A stretch of DNA of 64,000 nt from Elusimicrobiota bacterium (lineage in GTDB: Bacteria > Elusimicrobiota > Elusimicrobia > UBA1565 > UBA9628): NCBI GenBank assembly GCA_027451985.1, contig DAIDHS010000011.1, positions 1-64,000 of the forward strand, given 5' to 3'. Made by a program: the position numbers and the translations under genes. The notes under the pieces were generated by a model. The model was not told the origin of the DNA. It saw only the letters and a program-made list of their open reading frames with translations, and ran no database searches. Each line of letters begins with the position of its first letter. The first letter of the stretch is position 1. This document shows positions 41,110-51,800 of this stretch, one piece after another.

Positions 41110-41513
41110 GGGTAAACGAAGGCGATGGGCGCGGCGACGTCCGGGTGCAGGCTCTTGTGCACCGGGCAGTGCAGGGCGGCGTGCTCCAGTTTGGCGCGCT
41201 GATCCTGGGGCACGCCCGCTGGAAACGTGACCTGCACGCGCAAGGAGCCGATGCGGCGCGTGGGAGAGGACACCATCTCCTTTTCCACCTCGGCGCGCGC
41301 GCCCTTGAGTGACACGCCGTTTCTCTCGGCCACGATGGCCATGGTCGTCAGGACACAGCTGGCCAGGGCCGCGCCGACCAAATCCGTAGGAGAGAAGCGC
41401 TCGCCTTTGCCCTGGTTGTCCTTGGGAGCGTCGGTCTCAAGGTTGGAGCTTGAGGGCTCGTGAATAAGTTCGCAGTGCAGCCCGCCCGCGTACACGGCCG
41501 TTGATTTTACCAT
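41106..41513 (-). CDS. OsmC-family peroxiredoxin-like protein
   Basis: A 135-residue OsmC/YhfA-type protein. The conserved regions are GERFSPTDLVGAALASCVLT, which carries the first redox Cys, and KLEHAALHCPVHKSLHPDVA, which carries the second. OsmC proteins reduce organic hydroperoxides through this Cys pair. The two-cysteine spacing fits. It sits in a small stress cluster with Usp, nitroreductase and parvulin genes. Confidence 0.9.
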   Translation of the reverse strand: MVKSTAVYAGGLHCELIHEPSSSNLETDAPKDNQGKGERFSPTDLVGAALASCVLTTMAIVAERNGVSLKGARAEVEKEMVSSPTRRIGSLRVQVTFPAGVPQDQRAKLEHAALHCPVHKSLHPDVAAPIAFVYP

Positions 41514-41597
41514 GGCTCCATTGTCACTTTAAACGACCGGCCGCGTCAATTTGCTAGACTAAAATCCGCGTACACATTCGTCGTTTCGGAGGAATTT

Positions 41598-41876
41598 ATG
41601 GCCAAAGCCAAAGCCCGTCACATTCTGGTCAAGACAGAAGCTGAGTGCGAGAAGATTAAGAAGGAGATCGAAGGCGGAGCCGACTTCGCCGAGATGGCCA
41701 AGAAGCACTCCACCTGCCCGTCGAGCCGCCAGGGCGGCAGTCTGGGCGAGTTCGGCCCCGGTATGATGGTCCCCGAATTCGACAAGGTGGTTTTCAGCGC
41801 CGAGGTGGGCAAGGTTCAGGGTCCGGTCAAGACCCAGTTCGGCTACCACCTCATCGAAGTCACCAGCCGGGCTTAA
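41598..41876 (+). CDS. ppiC: PpiC-type parvulin peptidyl-prolyl isomerase
   Basis: A 92-residue stand-alone parvulin: MAKAKARHILVKTEAECEKI, FAEMAKKHSTCPSSRQGGSL, GEFGPGMMVPEFDKVVFSAE and KTQFGYHLIEVTSRA. It has the ARHIL start, the GGdLGeF loop and the GyHlI end, and its length matches E. coli PpiC (93). There is no signal peptide, so it is cytoplasmic. GGAGG lies 7 bases before the ATG, and a TAGACT box upstream may be its -10. Confidence 0.95.
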   Translation: MAKAKARHILVKTEAECEKIKKEIEGGADFAEMAKKHSTCPSSRQGGSLGEFGPGMMVPEFDKVVFSAEVGKVQGPVKTQFGYHLIEVTSRA

Positions 41877-41901
41877 AGACTTTATTTTTTAAGGAAGCCC
41901 A

Positions 41902-42925
41902 TCAGCCTTCAAGAGCCCGGGCCAGTGCGGCGGCCGCGCGCCGCACGCCCGCCTCGCTGACTTGTTGGTGCATAACGAAGCGAAAGACTCCCGCTTCGGG
42001 CGGAAAAACGCGCACGCCGTCTTTGTTCAGCGTGGCGATGAGTTTTTGAGGCGCTCCGCGCAGGGGCAGCGCCGCGAAGACCATATTGATTTCAGGCTCG
42101 CGCAACACTGAGACGCCGGGGATTTCCCGCAGAAGCCCGGCCAGCAACTTAGCCTTGGCGTGATCGTCTTTGAGCTTCGGACGGATTTCCTTTAAGCCCA
42201 CCAAGCCCGCCGCAGCCAGGACGCCCGCCTGACGCAGGCCGCCGCCCATGCGCTTACGGTTGGCGCGGGCGCGCTCGATGAAGTTCCGGCTCCCCAGGAG
42301 CAGGGAACCCACTGGGGCGCAAAGGCCCTTCGAAAGGCAAAAAGCGATGGAATCGGCTTGGCGCGCCATTGTTCGGGGCGCGACGCCCAGCGCTTCGCAG
42401 GCGTTGAAGAAGCGCGCGCCGTCCATGTGCACGGGAATGCCGTGCGCGCCGGCGATGCGCTTGATTTCGGCGAGAACATTAAGGGGAATGACCGTGCCCG
42501 AACTCGTGGCCTGCTCCACGCACACGAGGCCGGTGCGCGGGTAATGGATGTCGCCCGGTTCGCGCAGGCGCTCCAGGACGTCCTGCGGCAAAAGATGCGG
42601 ACTTCCCGCGCTGGTTGGCCGCAGCTGGACGCGCGAGAGAAGCGCCGCCGCGCCGGCCTCGTGCTGGATCACGTGGCTGTTTTCGGCCAGGATGACTTCG
42701 TTGCCCGAGCGGGCATGCGTTAAAATGGCGCATTGGTTGGCGAACGTTCCCGAAGGCACGAACAGGGCCGCTTCCTTTCCCAAGAGCGGCCGCGGCTCGC
42801 TCAAGTTCGTTGACCGTGGGATCTTCCCGCATCACGTCGTCTCCCACCGCGGCTTGGGCCATGGCGCGGCGCATGGCCGGCGTGGGGACGGTCACCGTGT
42901 CCGATCTGAGGTCAATGAAAGCCAT
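41902..42925 (-). pseudogene. low-specificity threonine aldolase, frameshifted
   Basis: This is a PLP-dependent aldolase split over two frames. The ATG at 42925 gives [20 protein letters not shown] and [17 protein letters not shown]. The reading then shifts to the other frame near 42780-42800, continuing [20 protein letters not shown]. The rest is intact: VHMDGARFFNACEALGVAPR, AFCLSKGLCAPVGSLLLG with the PLP lysine, and KRMGGGLRQAGVLAAAGL. Removing one base in GCGGCCGCTCTTGGG would restore a single frame of about 340 residues. This is either a real inactivating insertion or an assembly/sequencing error. Confidence 0.8.
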
Positions 42926-42979
42926 AAGGGCGAGAGTTATTATCCAAAATTTATGAAACAAATGTGACCAAAGTCGCTC

Positions 42980-43007
42980 TTGACTCTGCACGTTCCTCTG
43001 ATACACT
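42980..43007 (+). promoter_or_regulatory. sigma70-like promoter of the FecR-barrel-giant operon
   Basis: TTGACT (42980-42985), a 16-base spacer and TACACT (43002-43007) precede the FecR-domain gene, predicting a leader of about 12 nt before ATG 43026. This is the only promoter-like sequence found before the four-gene operon. Confidence 0.55.
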
Positions 43008-43025
43008 TCAGGGACGCCGCAACGC

Positions 43026-44591
43026 ATGAAAACGGATTGCATTCCGGTCCGCTGTTGGCGCAGGCCCGCGACGAGGACGTTCATCGCCGCGGGATTTCTT
43101 GCTTTTTTCTGCTCCTACGCGCGCGCTTCCGCGACCATCTCCGATTATTTCGGCAGCGTGAAAGTGCTCAAAGCGGGAACGCAGAATTGGGTCAGGGTCG
43201 ACCAGGCCCCGGCCGTTTTGGGCGTGGGGGACCAGGTCAGCACGGGATTTTTGTCGCGCGCGACCATCCTCTTCAAGGACGGCTCGAAGGTGGAGTTGAG
43301 CGGTAGTTCGTCCTTCACCCTAGACGAGACCAAGCCCGGGATCTCGCTCATGTCCCTGCTTTTGGGGGTCCTGCACGCCGAGGTGACGCACAATCCCGCG
43401 CGCAGCTTCGAGGTGCGGACCCCTACCACCGTCTGCGCGGTGCGCGGCACGAATTTTAAGATCCGGGTGATGGCCGGGGGCATGACCGTCGTTGACCTCT
43501 ACCGCGGGCTTTTGGCCGTGACCGACCACAAGGGCCAGCAGATTCTCCTGCATCCCAACCAAAGCACGCGCGTGGGATTAAAAGGTCTGCCGCGGCTGGG
43601 CGCCTTGCCGGGGCGGGCCGCCGCGCGCTTGGCTGCGGCGCGCTTCCATGCGAGCATGAAGCGCGAGATGAATTTCGAGATTTCCCGCGGGCAAATCGAG
43701 GCCATGGCCGAGCGGGATCTGAGGCTCGCCGATTACCAGCAGGGCAAGACCTTGATCGACGTCTCGGGCCACGTGGTGCGCGTCGAGCAGTACATCATGC
43801 AGCCCTCTCCCGACCAAATCAAGATGGTGGTTTTGGACAAGCGCCAGAACAGCCTCAACTATTTCTATTACTTGGGGACGTTTAACACGACGCTTCCCCC
43901 CGACATCAGCGTGGCCTTGCGCGAACTGCCGGGTACGCCGGACGCCCCTCCGCAGTACTACCTGACCGGCTACCACTCGGTCTGGTCCAACGGCACCGAT
44001 TCGCTGCAAGAGATCACCAGCGGCGGCCATTTGGTCAACCTTAATAACAACTCGAGCGGCGACACCAGCGAGGCCGTCACCACGTATTTCGATCCGCTGA
44101 CCAACTCCTATAAAACGCTTACCTCAGGTGAAGCGTTCTATTCAACGCTCTTTGACAATGAAGGCCTCTATGTGGACGGAAATTTGAAATCCGGTTGGAG
44201 CGGGAGCGGCATCGAGACGTATCACTCGGGCTACGGCTCCTATAGCCCGACGCTGGCGAGCAACACGGACCCCATCACCGGCGCGGCGCTTTCCACGTCT
44301 TTGCCCGGAGTCACGAGCAGTTCGACTTTCCCCGATCCGGGGCAAGTGCACCAGACGATTTATAATTCCTACACCGATGGAACGTTCCTTAAATTCGACA
44401 ACTACATCATCAACAACCAGGGTCAGGTCGCCTCAAACTCCGCTTTCGGATCCACCTCTGGAACAGAGTTCACGCAGAACATCTTGAACTACAACTTCGA
44501 GCAGGTCATCACGGCTTCGGAGTTCCAGGGGCGCTCAATTGATTTGGTGGTTTCGCCCAAGATTTTCGTGCAAGCTGGTTTGATCCAGTGA
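43026..44591 (+). CDS. secreted FecR-domain protein
   Basis: A 521-residue protein. A Cys/Arg-rich start and a hydrophobic stretch ([18 protein letters not shown]) act as a signal peptide. The FecR domain is at about residues 38-175: [60 protein letters not shown]. Stand-alone FecR domains of this kind, without an anti-sigma helix, occur in secreted envelope proteins. The remaining 340 residues are Asn/Ser/Tyr-rich and beta-prone with no recognised family. It overlaps the barrel gene by 4 nt (GTGA). Confidence 0.78.
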   Translation: MKTDCIPVRCWRRPATRTFIAAGFLAFFCSYARASATISDYFGSVKVLKAGTQNWVRVDQAPAVLGVGDQVSTGFLSRATILFKDGSKVELSGSSSFTLDETKPGISLMSLLLGVLHAEVTHNPARSFEVRTPTTVCAVRGTNFKIRVMAGGMTVVDLYRGLLAVTDHKGQQILLHPNQSTRVGLKGLPRLGALPGRAAARLAAARFHASMKREMNFEISRGQIEAMAERDLRLADYQQGKTLIDVSGHVVRVEQYIMQPSPDQIKMVVLDKRQNSLNYFYYLGTFNTTLPPDISVALRELPGTPDAPPQYYLTGYHSVWSNGTDSLQEITSGGHLVNLNNNSSGDTSEAVTTYFDPLTNSYKTLTSGEAFYSTLFDNEGLYVDGNLKSGWSGSGIETYHSGYGSYSPTLASNTDPITGAALSTSLPGVTSSSTFPDPGQVHQTIYNSYTDGTFLKFDNYIINNQGQVASNSAFGSTSGTEFTQNILNYNFEQVITASEFQGRSIDLVVSPKIFVQAGLIQ

Positions 44592-45892
44592 GGCGGGCCG
44601 CGCGGCGTTTGGTTTGCGCGGGCATGGCGCTGTGCTGTTGGTCGGCTTGGGGAGGAGCCCAAATGCTGATGAGTCCGGACATCTTGTCGCTGCCGCTGGC
44701 GGAGCCCGTCAAGCGCCTGCCGCGCGTCATTGTGAGCCCTCTCTACGACTTCCAGGTTTTGGGCGGGCAGAACTTTTACACCGGGGAGAACAGTTCCTTA
44801 TCCATGGACGCCAACGGCTTCGTCGCTCCCGCAATTAAGTTCAACGATGAGTGGTCGCTTCTCCCCTCCTTCGTGACCGCTTACAACGGCACGCGGCAAG
44901 TCGTCGACATCGTCGGCGGCGGAACCGCCTTCCAGTCCCAGTGGGACAACGAGGCCGCGGTGAAGGCCATCTATTCCCCGGACGGCAGCAAATGGCGTCT
45001 TAAGCCTTATTCGGACTTCAAGTACGAATTTTTGCAGCAGAGCACTCAGGAACAGCTGGGACAAGGCCTCTACGACTACTACCAGTGGGACGCGGGCATG
45101 TCCGCGGAGTACGTCTACCACGATCCGTTTTCCATCCGCTTCGGCGCGGATTACTACGCCGTGCACTTCCCCAACTACACGTCGCTGGAGTCCGAAGCGG
45201 CGACGCAATTCCAAGGCCAAAGCCTGGCCCGCGAGCTGGTGGGTAACTACATCCTGGACAGTCAGAACGCGCTTCTGACTGTTTCCGCCGACGCGCCCGT
45301 CAAGGGCAAGTTCATCGTTGAGGGCCAGGCCGGCCTGCTCTACGCCAATTATCCGCAGCAGCACTTGGTGAACGAGTCGGGGAGCCTGGACAGTCCCGTG
45401 AGGACGGACGTCACCAGCATCCTGGGCGCGAGCGTCAAGTATCCCCATCAAATCGAGTCCGGCGTGCGGGAGGTGATTTCTTTCGGCCTGAATTATCTCT
45501 ATGACAGCTCCAACCAAAACAGCTTCGACGCGACGCAGTCCCAGTACATTCCCTTTTTCTACAACTACGGCCAGCTGACCGTGACGCCGGGATTCGAGCT
45601 TTTGGTCGGACCGGATAAAAATCCAGTTGACTGGTCCGTTTCGGCGAGTTGGTGGTACGACCGCTATCCCCACCGTCCGATTCAGAGCGCGGACGGGACT
45701 TATCTGGGCCAGGCGCTTTACACCAACAACTGGATGATCCAGAGCAGCCTCAATTATCCCATGGCGCCGCATTTCAGCCTCGTTTTCAGCGCGCAGTACG
45801 GCCGCGGGACCAGCAACGACCGCTTCCAACAGTTTTATCAATACGCCTTTACGACCGGGACTTACATGTTCGGCGTGAGCTATGACTATTAA
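44588..45892 (+). CDS. predicted outer-membrane beta-barrel protein
   Basis: A 434-residue protein starting at a GTG that overlaps the upstream stop. The signal peptide is RLVCAGMALCCWSAWGGAQ. The mature sequence alternates aromatic strands and turns (VIVSPLYDFQVLGGQNFYTG; KWRLKPYSDFKYEFLQQSTQ; HFSLVFSAQYGRGTSNDRFQ). It ends YAFTTGTYMFGVSYDY with a C-terminal aromatic, as expected of a BAM substrate. Strand content suggests 14-18 strands. I do not recognise a named family. It is translationally coupled to the FecR gene and to the giant gene, so it may form their export or anchoring partner. Confidence 0.72.
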   Translation: MRRAARRLVCAGMALCCWSAWGGAQMLMSPDILSLPLAEPVKRLPRVIVSPLYDFQVLGGQNFYTGENSSLSMDANGFVAPAIKFNDEWSLLPSFVTAYNGTRQVVDIVGGGTAFQSQWDNEAAVKAIYSPDGSKWRLKPYSDFKYEFLQQSTQEQLGQGLYDYYQWDAGMSAEYVYHDPFSIRFGADYYAVHFPNYTSLESEAATQFQGQSLARELVGNYILDSQNALLTVSADAPVKGKFIVEGQAGLLYANYPQQHLVNESGSLDSPVRTDVTSILGASVKYPHQIESGVREVISFGLNYLYDSSNQNSFDATQSQYIPFFYNYGQLTVTPGFELLVGPDKNPVDWSVSASWWYDRYPHRPIQSADGTYLGQALYTNNWMIQSSLNYPMAPHFSLVFSAQYGRGTSNDRFQQFYQYAFTTGTYMFGVSYDY

Positions 45893-48800
45893 GGAAAGAG
45901 CCATTCAAATTGGCATTGTGGCGGCCCTGGCGTTCGTTTTTGCGCCTGCCGCTTTCGCGCTTCCTGCTTGCCCGTCGGCAGCCCTGCCTAGCTGGTGTGC
46001 CAGCGGCGAGTTCGTGGCCACTACATGCGCAGTCAGCGGCTCCACGATCTCAATCCAGGCCGCCATTAACTCTTTACCGACGATTTTGACCGGCCCGGCG
46101 TGCGTCATTATTGAAGATACCGCGACCTACAACGAATCCGTCTCCGTCTCCGGCTTCACGAACAACGGCTCGAGCATCACCATTATGGCAGACCCGGCTG
46201 ATCCAACCCCCCCCATCATCGCGCCTCCGTCTGTTGCTGCTTTCGAAATTGCGCAGGCCAGTGTCATAATCCAGGGACTGAAGATTATCCCCCCTGTTAG
46301 CATACAAGATGCAATTCTTATCTCTTCTCCTGATGTTGTTGTCGATAGCGTGTCCATTGCTGATACTGCGGGCTCCATCGCGGCTGCGGGAATTTCCTTG
46401 ACCGGTTACGACACGGTGCAAAACTTCACCGCTTCCCTGCAATCCGCTTCGGGCATTATGCTAAACGGTTCGGGCAATGTGGTTTCTGCCAGCAGTGTGA
46501 CCAATAGTTCGGCCAATAATGGCGCGCTGATTTTCGAGGCCGGCGCTTCGGGCAACCAGGTAAGCAATAGCTATTTCGCAAATTCAGGCGGCGCGACCGT
46601 CTTGATCGCCGGACCCGGAGCTAACAATAATTCCTTGAGCCAGTCGACCCTCTCTGCGAATAACAGCTCTTCCGTCGCCCTCCAGCTTTCGAGCGCGGCG
46701 CTGAATACTTTTAGCGGCGATCGCATTATTAACCCGTTGGGAGGAGCGGTCAGCTTCATTTCCGGTTCCTCGAGCAACACCATCAGCCAGAGCGTCATTC
46801 TCAGTACCAGCGCCAGCTATGCGGCGCTGTCGATAGACGCCTCCTGCCTCTCCGACACAATCCAGACAACGCAGATCTCTAATTTTTCCGGGGCCGGGGC
46901 AATCATAAATGGATCTTCGCATTCAATAACACAAAGCACCTTCACGGCCTCCTCGGGGAATTGGGCTTTGCAAATCCAAGGCAACGGCAACTCCATCGCC
47001 CAAAGCTACGTTCCCAGCCTTAGCCCCGGGATTATGATCAACGGATCTTCCAATACTGTAAGCGCGAGCGTCATTAACACGGGCGGAATGGCTCTCGAAT
47101 TGGTGTCCGCCGTTGATAGCGTCATCAGCCAAAGCACCGTGGCCAGCTCGGGTGCGGCGGGGCTCTATCTGAGCTACGCCTCCTCTACGACCGTGTCGCA
47201 ATCCTATGTCTCGGGCACCGGGGCCGCTGAAATTTTCACTTCGACTTCGACCAACATCAACGGCACGGCTCTTATCGGGACAAATTCTTCGCAGATCGCG
47301 TTCTACGTAACCAACCAAAGTTCGGGGGTGGCGTTGGCGAATGATGCGGTCTCCGGAGGCTCAGTGGGCATTAATTTTAGCTTGGGAGGTTCCGGAGTCT
47401 TGAGCCTTTCCTCGGTGTCGATTAGTGGGAGTTCCACGGGCCTTGAGATAGATTCTCAGACCCCGACCGCCATTCTCTCCGTGTCCTCCGTCACTTTCGC
47501 GTCCTTGATGCCGGGTGCGACGGCCATCGGTTTTTCAGGCGGCGTGTTCAACAGCACTTTCTCCGGCGTTAATTTCGCCGATAGCAGCGTCGCGACCAAC
47601 ATCAATGCGAGCGCCTTGGCCTCGCTGTCTTCCATCGTGATGAGCGGCAGCGTGGGCCCAAGGACCGGGCCTGGGTACGCGGATGATCCCAACCATGTGG
47701 TGGTTTGGCCCAGCCAGCCGATTTCCGCCGTCGCATACCCTGCTAACGGCGCGGCCATTAATAGTTTATCTGCCATTTCTGGAACGGCCGCGAGTCCGAC
47801 CTCGACCATTACCTCGGTTTCGGTTGCTTTGAGTTCAGGTCCAGGGTTCAACACGTGGTGGTACGGGAGCGCGTGGATACCGGGGACGTTGTCTTGGAAT
47901 TCGGCCGCTTTTACCGGCGCATCTTCCGGGACATGGGCTTGGTCCACGAGCCTCCCGACCTTTATAAGCGGCGTATCCTATCACGTCCTGGTGCAGGCAA
48001 CGGACGCGGCGGCAAGGACGCAATCGCCTGCGGCTAATTCCAGTTTCGTTTTCGACAATACTCCGCCGATCTCTTCGATCAGCGTTCCCGCCCAAGGGAG
48101 TACCGTGTCGGCGCTGGGAACCATTTCGGGAACGGCAGGCGACAGCGTTGGTGTTGCTGTCGCTTCGGTGTCGCTTAATATTCAAGATTTAAGCGCCGTG
48201 CCTTCCCTGTGCTATAACCCCGGAGCTAACAATTTCACTGCGGCGTGCCCAAATTTTTTCTCGGTCTCATCCGCTTCCGGTTCATGGTTCTATAGCGGAA
48301 CCATCCCCTGGATTTCTGGGCATAAGTACCTCATCGTGAGCAGCGCCATGGATGCCGCAAGCAACGCTCAGCAATCGTTTCCGGTCGGCACGAGTTCCAA
48401 TACGTTCACATTCAATGGTTTGGTGGTCGGGACGGTGGGCGATGGGCAGGGAACGGCATCGGTTTCTCCCGCTTCCTTTCCTGGTTGCCAGGTGCTGACG
48501 GCAACGATTTCCTACGTCGCCGGATCCTCCGGGCTTCAGTCCGGAGGCATGGTCGCCGTGAACATCCCTCCCGGCTGGAGCGGTCTGCAGGGTGAAGACG
48601 AACTCAACAACCCGCCGCTGAACCCCGGCTTCGTGCACGTCGTTTCAACTATCGGATACGGCATGCAGTTTAATCCCAGCCAAATCGGAAATGCGGTTTT
48701 AGGGACGAACTGGATGGTCTACACCGCCTCCGCGCCGCTTCCGGCCGGCGCCACGGTCCAGTTCGTGTATAGGGGTTATCCCGCGGGCGGTCCCTTGGCC

Positions 48801-51800
48801 CAGAATGCGCAGGTTTTCGCGGTGCAGGTCCAGGGTGGCCCGGGCGGGAATTTGCAGCCGATTCAGTCCCCCTCCGCAAGTTTGACGCCGGGGCCGGCTG
48901 CTAACTTGGCGTTTTATCCCAACGCTTCTTTGGCGTTGGGACCGCTGCAGAATTCGCCGACCATGTATCTGGAAGTGACCGACGCCTGCGGCATTTCCAC
49001 GGCCGCCGCTTCGGCCATCACGGCGTCGCTGTCAGGCAGCGTCAACGGCAGCCAGGATTTGGGCGCGAGCTTCTACAGCGGCGGAGCGCCTCTGGCGGGC
49101 TCTCAAATTACCATCGCGCCGGGATCGGCGCAGAGCGCCGGATTCTATTTCAACACTTCTAGCTCGTCCGCTTACGAAGATCTGCTCGCTTCGGCGACCG
49201 TATCAGGAGCGGGGATTTCTTACGCTAATCGCTATGTTCAGCTGCTTTCCTCCGGCGCTTCGATTTCGGGAGTCTCCATCGATACGGGGACCCCGGGAAG
49301 TCTTCTGAATGTTCCCCTCACCCAAAATGGATCTGTTGGCGGTGTCGCTTTCATCAATTTCAGCTTGTCCAATCCGGCCCTGAACTGGGAAGTCGTCGTC
49401 TCCAGCAATTCGACATCGTTCTCACCAAAAGTGGCCGACTTTTTCGGGGTGGGCAGCCCTGGGCGCACTTTGACTTGGAACGGGCTTAACAACATGGTCT
49501 ATCCCAATAGTTTTGTTTCGACGGGCACCTACTACGTGGAAATCATCGCCGGGGGCGGCGCTGCGGTCAATACGAGCCTATCCGTATCCGTAGGCGCGGG
49601 CGCTTCGATTTATGGAACCGTTGCAAACGGCGCGGGAGCCTCCATTTCGGTCATGGGCCCCAATGTCGGCCCCGGCAATTTCGCCCAGGCCGACACCAAC
49701 GGCAATTTCATCGTCCCAGGCTTGCAGAGCGGCGGGGTTTACAACGTCCAAATCAGCTCCATGCTGATTCTTTCGGGGGTGCCGGTCAACGTCAGCACCG
49801 GAACATCCAGCGTCACGGCCAGCGCGATGGGCACCAACATTGGGACGCTCGTCTTGCCCGTGCCCTCTTACATCGCGGTTTCGGCGACGCTGCCGCAGGC
49901 GGCTCAGAGCGAGATTTGGGGCAACGTCTCGGCCCATGACGCGAGTTATTCCAACACGGCGAATGCGGCGCTTCATTTCGCTCAGGGCAGCGCGCAGTCC
50001 GATAACGGCGCCCAGAATTTCGGCGTGACCGCCAGCACGTGGACGCAGCTTTTCCTGCCGCCCGGAACCTACGAGGTCGACGTCAACCTGCCTTCGATTA
50101 ATCTCTCGACCAGCGTGTTTAACGTCTCGTTGGCTAGCGGTTCGTCAGTCGATCTGCCGTTGTCCTTGAGCAAACAAGCGGACGTCTACGGCTACGCGTT
50201 TTTGCCGGCGGCAGCCTCCACCGGAACTTCCGTTTCCGTGCAGGCTTTTCCCGCGGGATCGTCGAGCGGGCAGGGCGGTATTTTCGGAGGAACCTTCGTG
50301 CCGCCGGGATCGTCGAGCGGGATTTACTCCCTCTTCGGCCTGTCGCCTGGAAGTTGGACCATTACGGCGCAAAGCATGGGCTACGTCGGAGTGTCAAGCG
50401 AAGTGTTCATCTCCAGCGACGCGGATGTGGGTACTGCTTCAGGCGGCGGTTTTAATTTGACCCTGAACACGGGCGGGATTATTTTCGGCACGATGACCGT
50501 TACGGGCGACAGTTCGCAGGAATCCGCCTCATCGACCTGCGGAATGTCGGGAAGCGGCTTCTGCGTCCGCGTCAATGCTTATGGCCCGGCCGCCATTTCG
50601 GGACAGGGGATTTCGGTTCATCTTGCCACCAGCACGACCCAAGCGCAAAGCACGTTTACGATTACGGGACTGCCGGACGGAGCGTACTTCCTGAAGTCCT
50701 CGCTTCCTGGTTTTGTCGGAGGAAGCCAAAACGCGGTGGTTTCGGGAGGTTCCGGGAGCGCCAATCTGGCAGTGACTGAGGCTAACGACGGTCTGACTAT
50801 TTCCGTCGATTTGCCAAGCGGAAGTTTTAATGAAGTTTCCTTAGGCTACGCCGATAATCAAGGAGACTCTAAATCTTTTGATGACATTACTCAGATTCCG
50901 GGCTTCGCGTCTTCCGGCTCCACGGCGACCGCTGTTTTCTCCGGCCTAAACCCCGGCCTCTATTCCATCGATGCATTCGATAAGGCGGACGGGATTTTCC
51001 GCCAAGTCAGCGCCGCAGTGTCCGCGGGCACGACCACGGCAGTCAACCTCGATATGTATGGGGCAACCTATTCCGTCCAAGGGTCCCTCTCTTTCTCCGG
51101 AACCCTGAGCGTGCCGGAGCCCGGCGGGTTCTCCGTGATGGTGAGCTCCGCGGCGGGCTGGATTTCCCAGGTTTCAACCGTGGCTTACTGCGTGATGGGA
51201 TCCTCCAACGGCGTCACGCTCTCGGCCGCCCAGATGCAGCTCCTTCCGGCGGGGCCCAACAACGGCGGCTTTTACGGCGGAACTCTTCAAACTCCGCCCA
51301 ACTGTTCCAACATGATGACGGGTGGATCCAATAACAACCAGGGAAACTCCAATCCCTTCCACGTGTATCTGGCGACCATCAGCGCCGATGGAAGCTTCGA
51401 TTTTTCCGGCATTCCTCCAGGACTTTACCAGTTGCGCAACAATTCCAGAATGGACTCCTCGGGCGATTCCGTTCCACAGTTCTCCCAGGTCGTGCTGGTG
51501 ACCGGACCCATCTCCGGGATTTCTTTCCCCATCGGCAGCGGTTACTCGATTTCCGGCAGCGTTCTGGCGCCGGCGCAGACGTCCTTGAGCCGCCAGGTCT
51601 TCCTGAACCTGATGGATCAAAGCAACAACTCGGTCGGCCAGCCTCTTGTTGTCTCCTTTAATAATTCCGCTTCGGCTTCGTTTTTGTTTCCCCAAGTGCC
51701 ATCTGGGAATTATCTTATCCGGCTTATGGACGGAGGCTATCCGCAGACCTACGCGGCCGCGCCTTTGGCCGTCAATGTCAATGGGCAAAGCCTCTCAGGT

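Noticed and set aside
44798-45904. 368-residue minus-strand ORF
   Set aside because: Antisense of the outer-membrane barrel gene, with no domain features.
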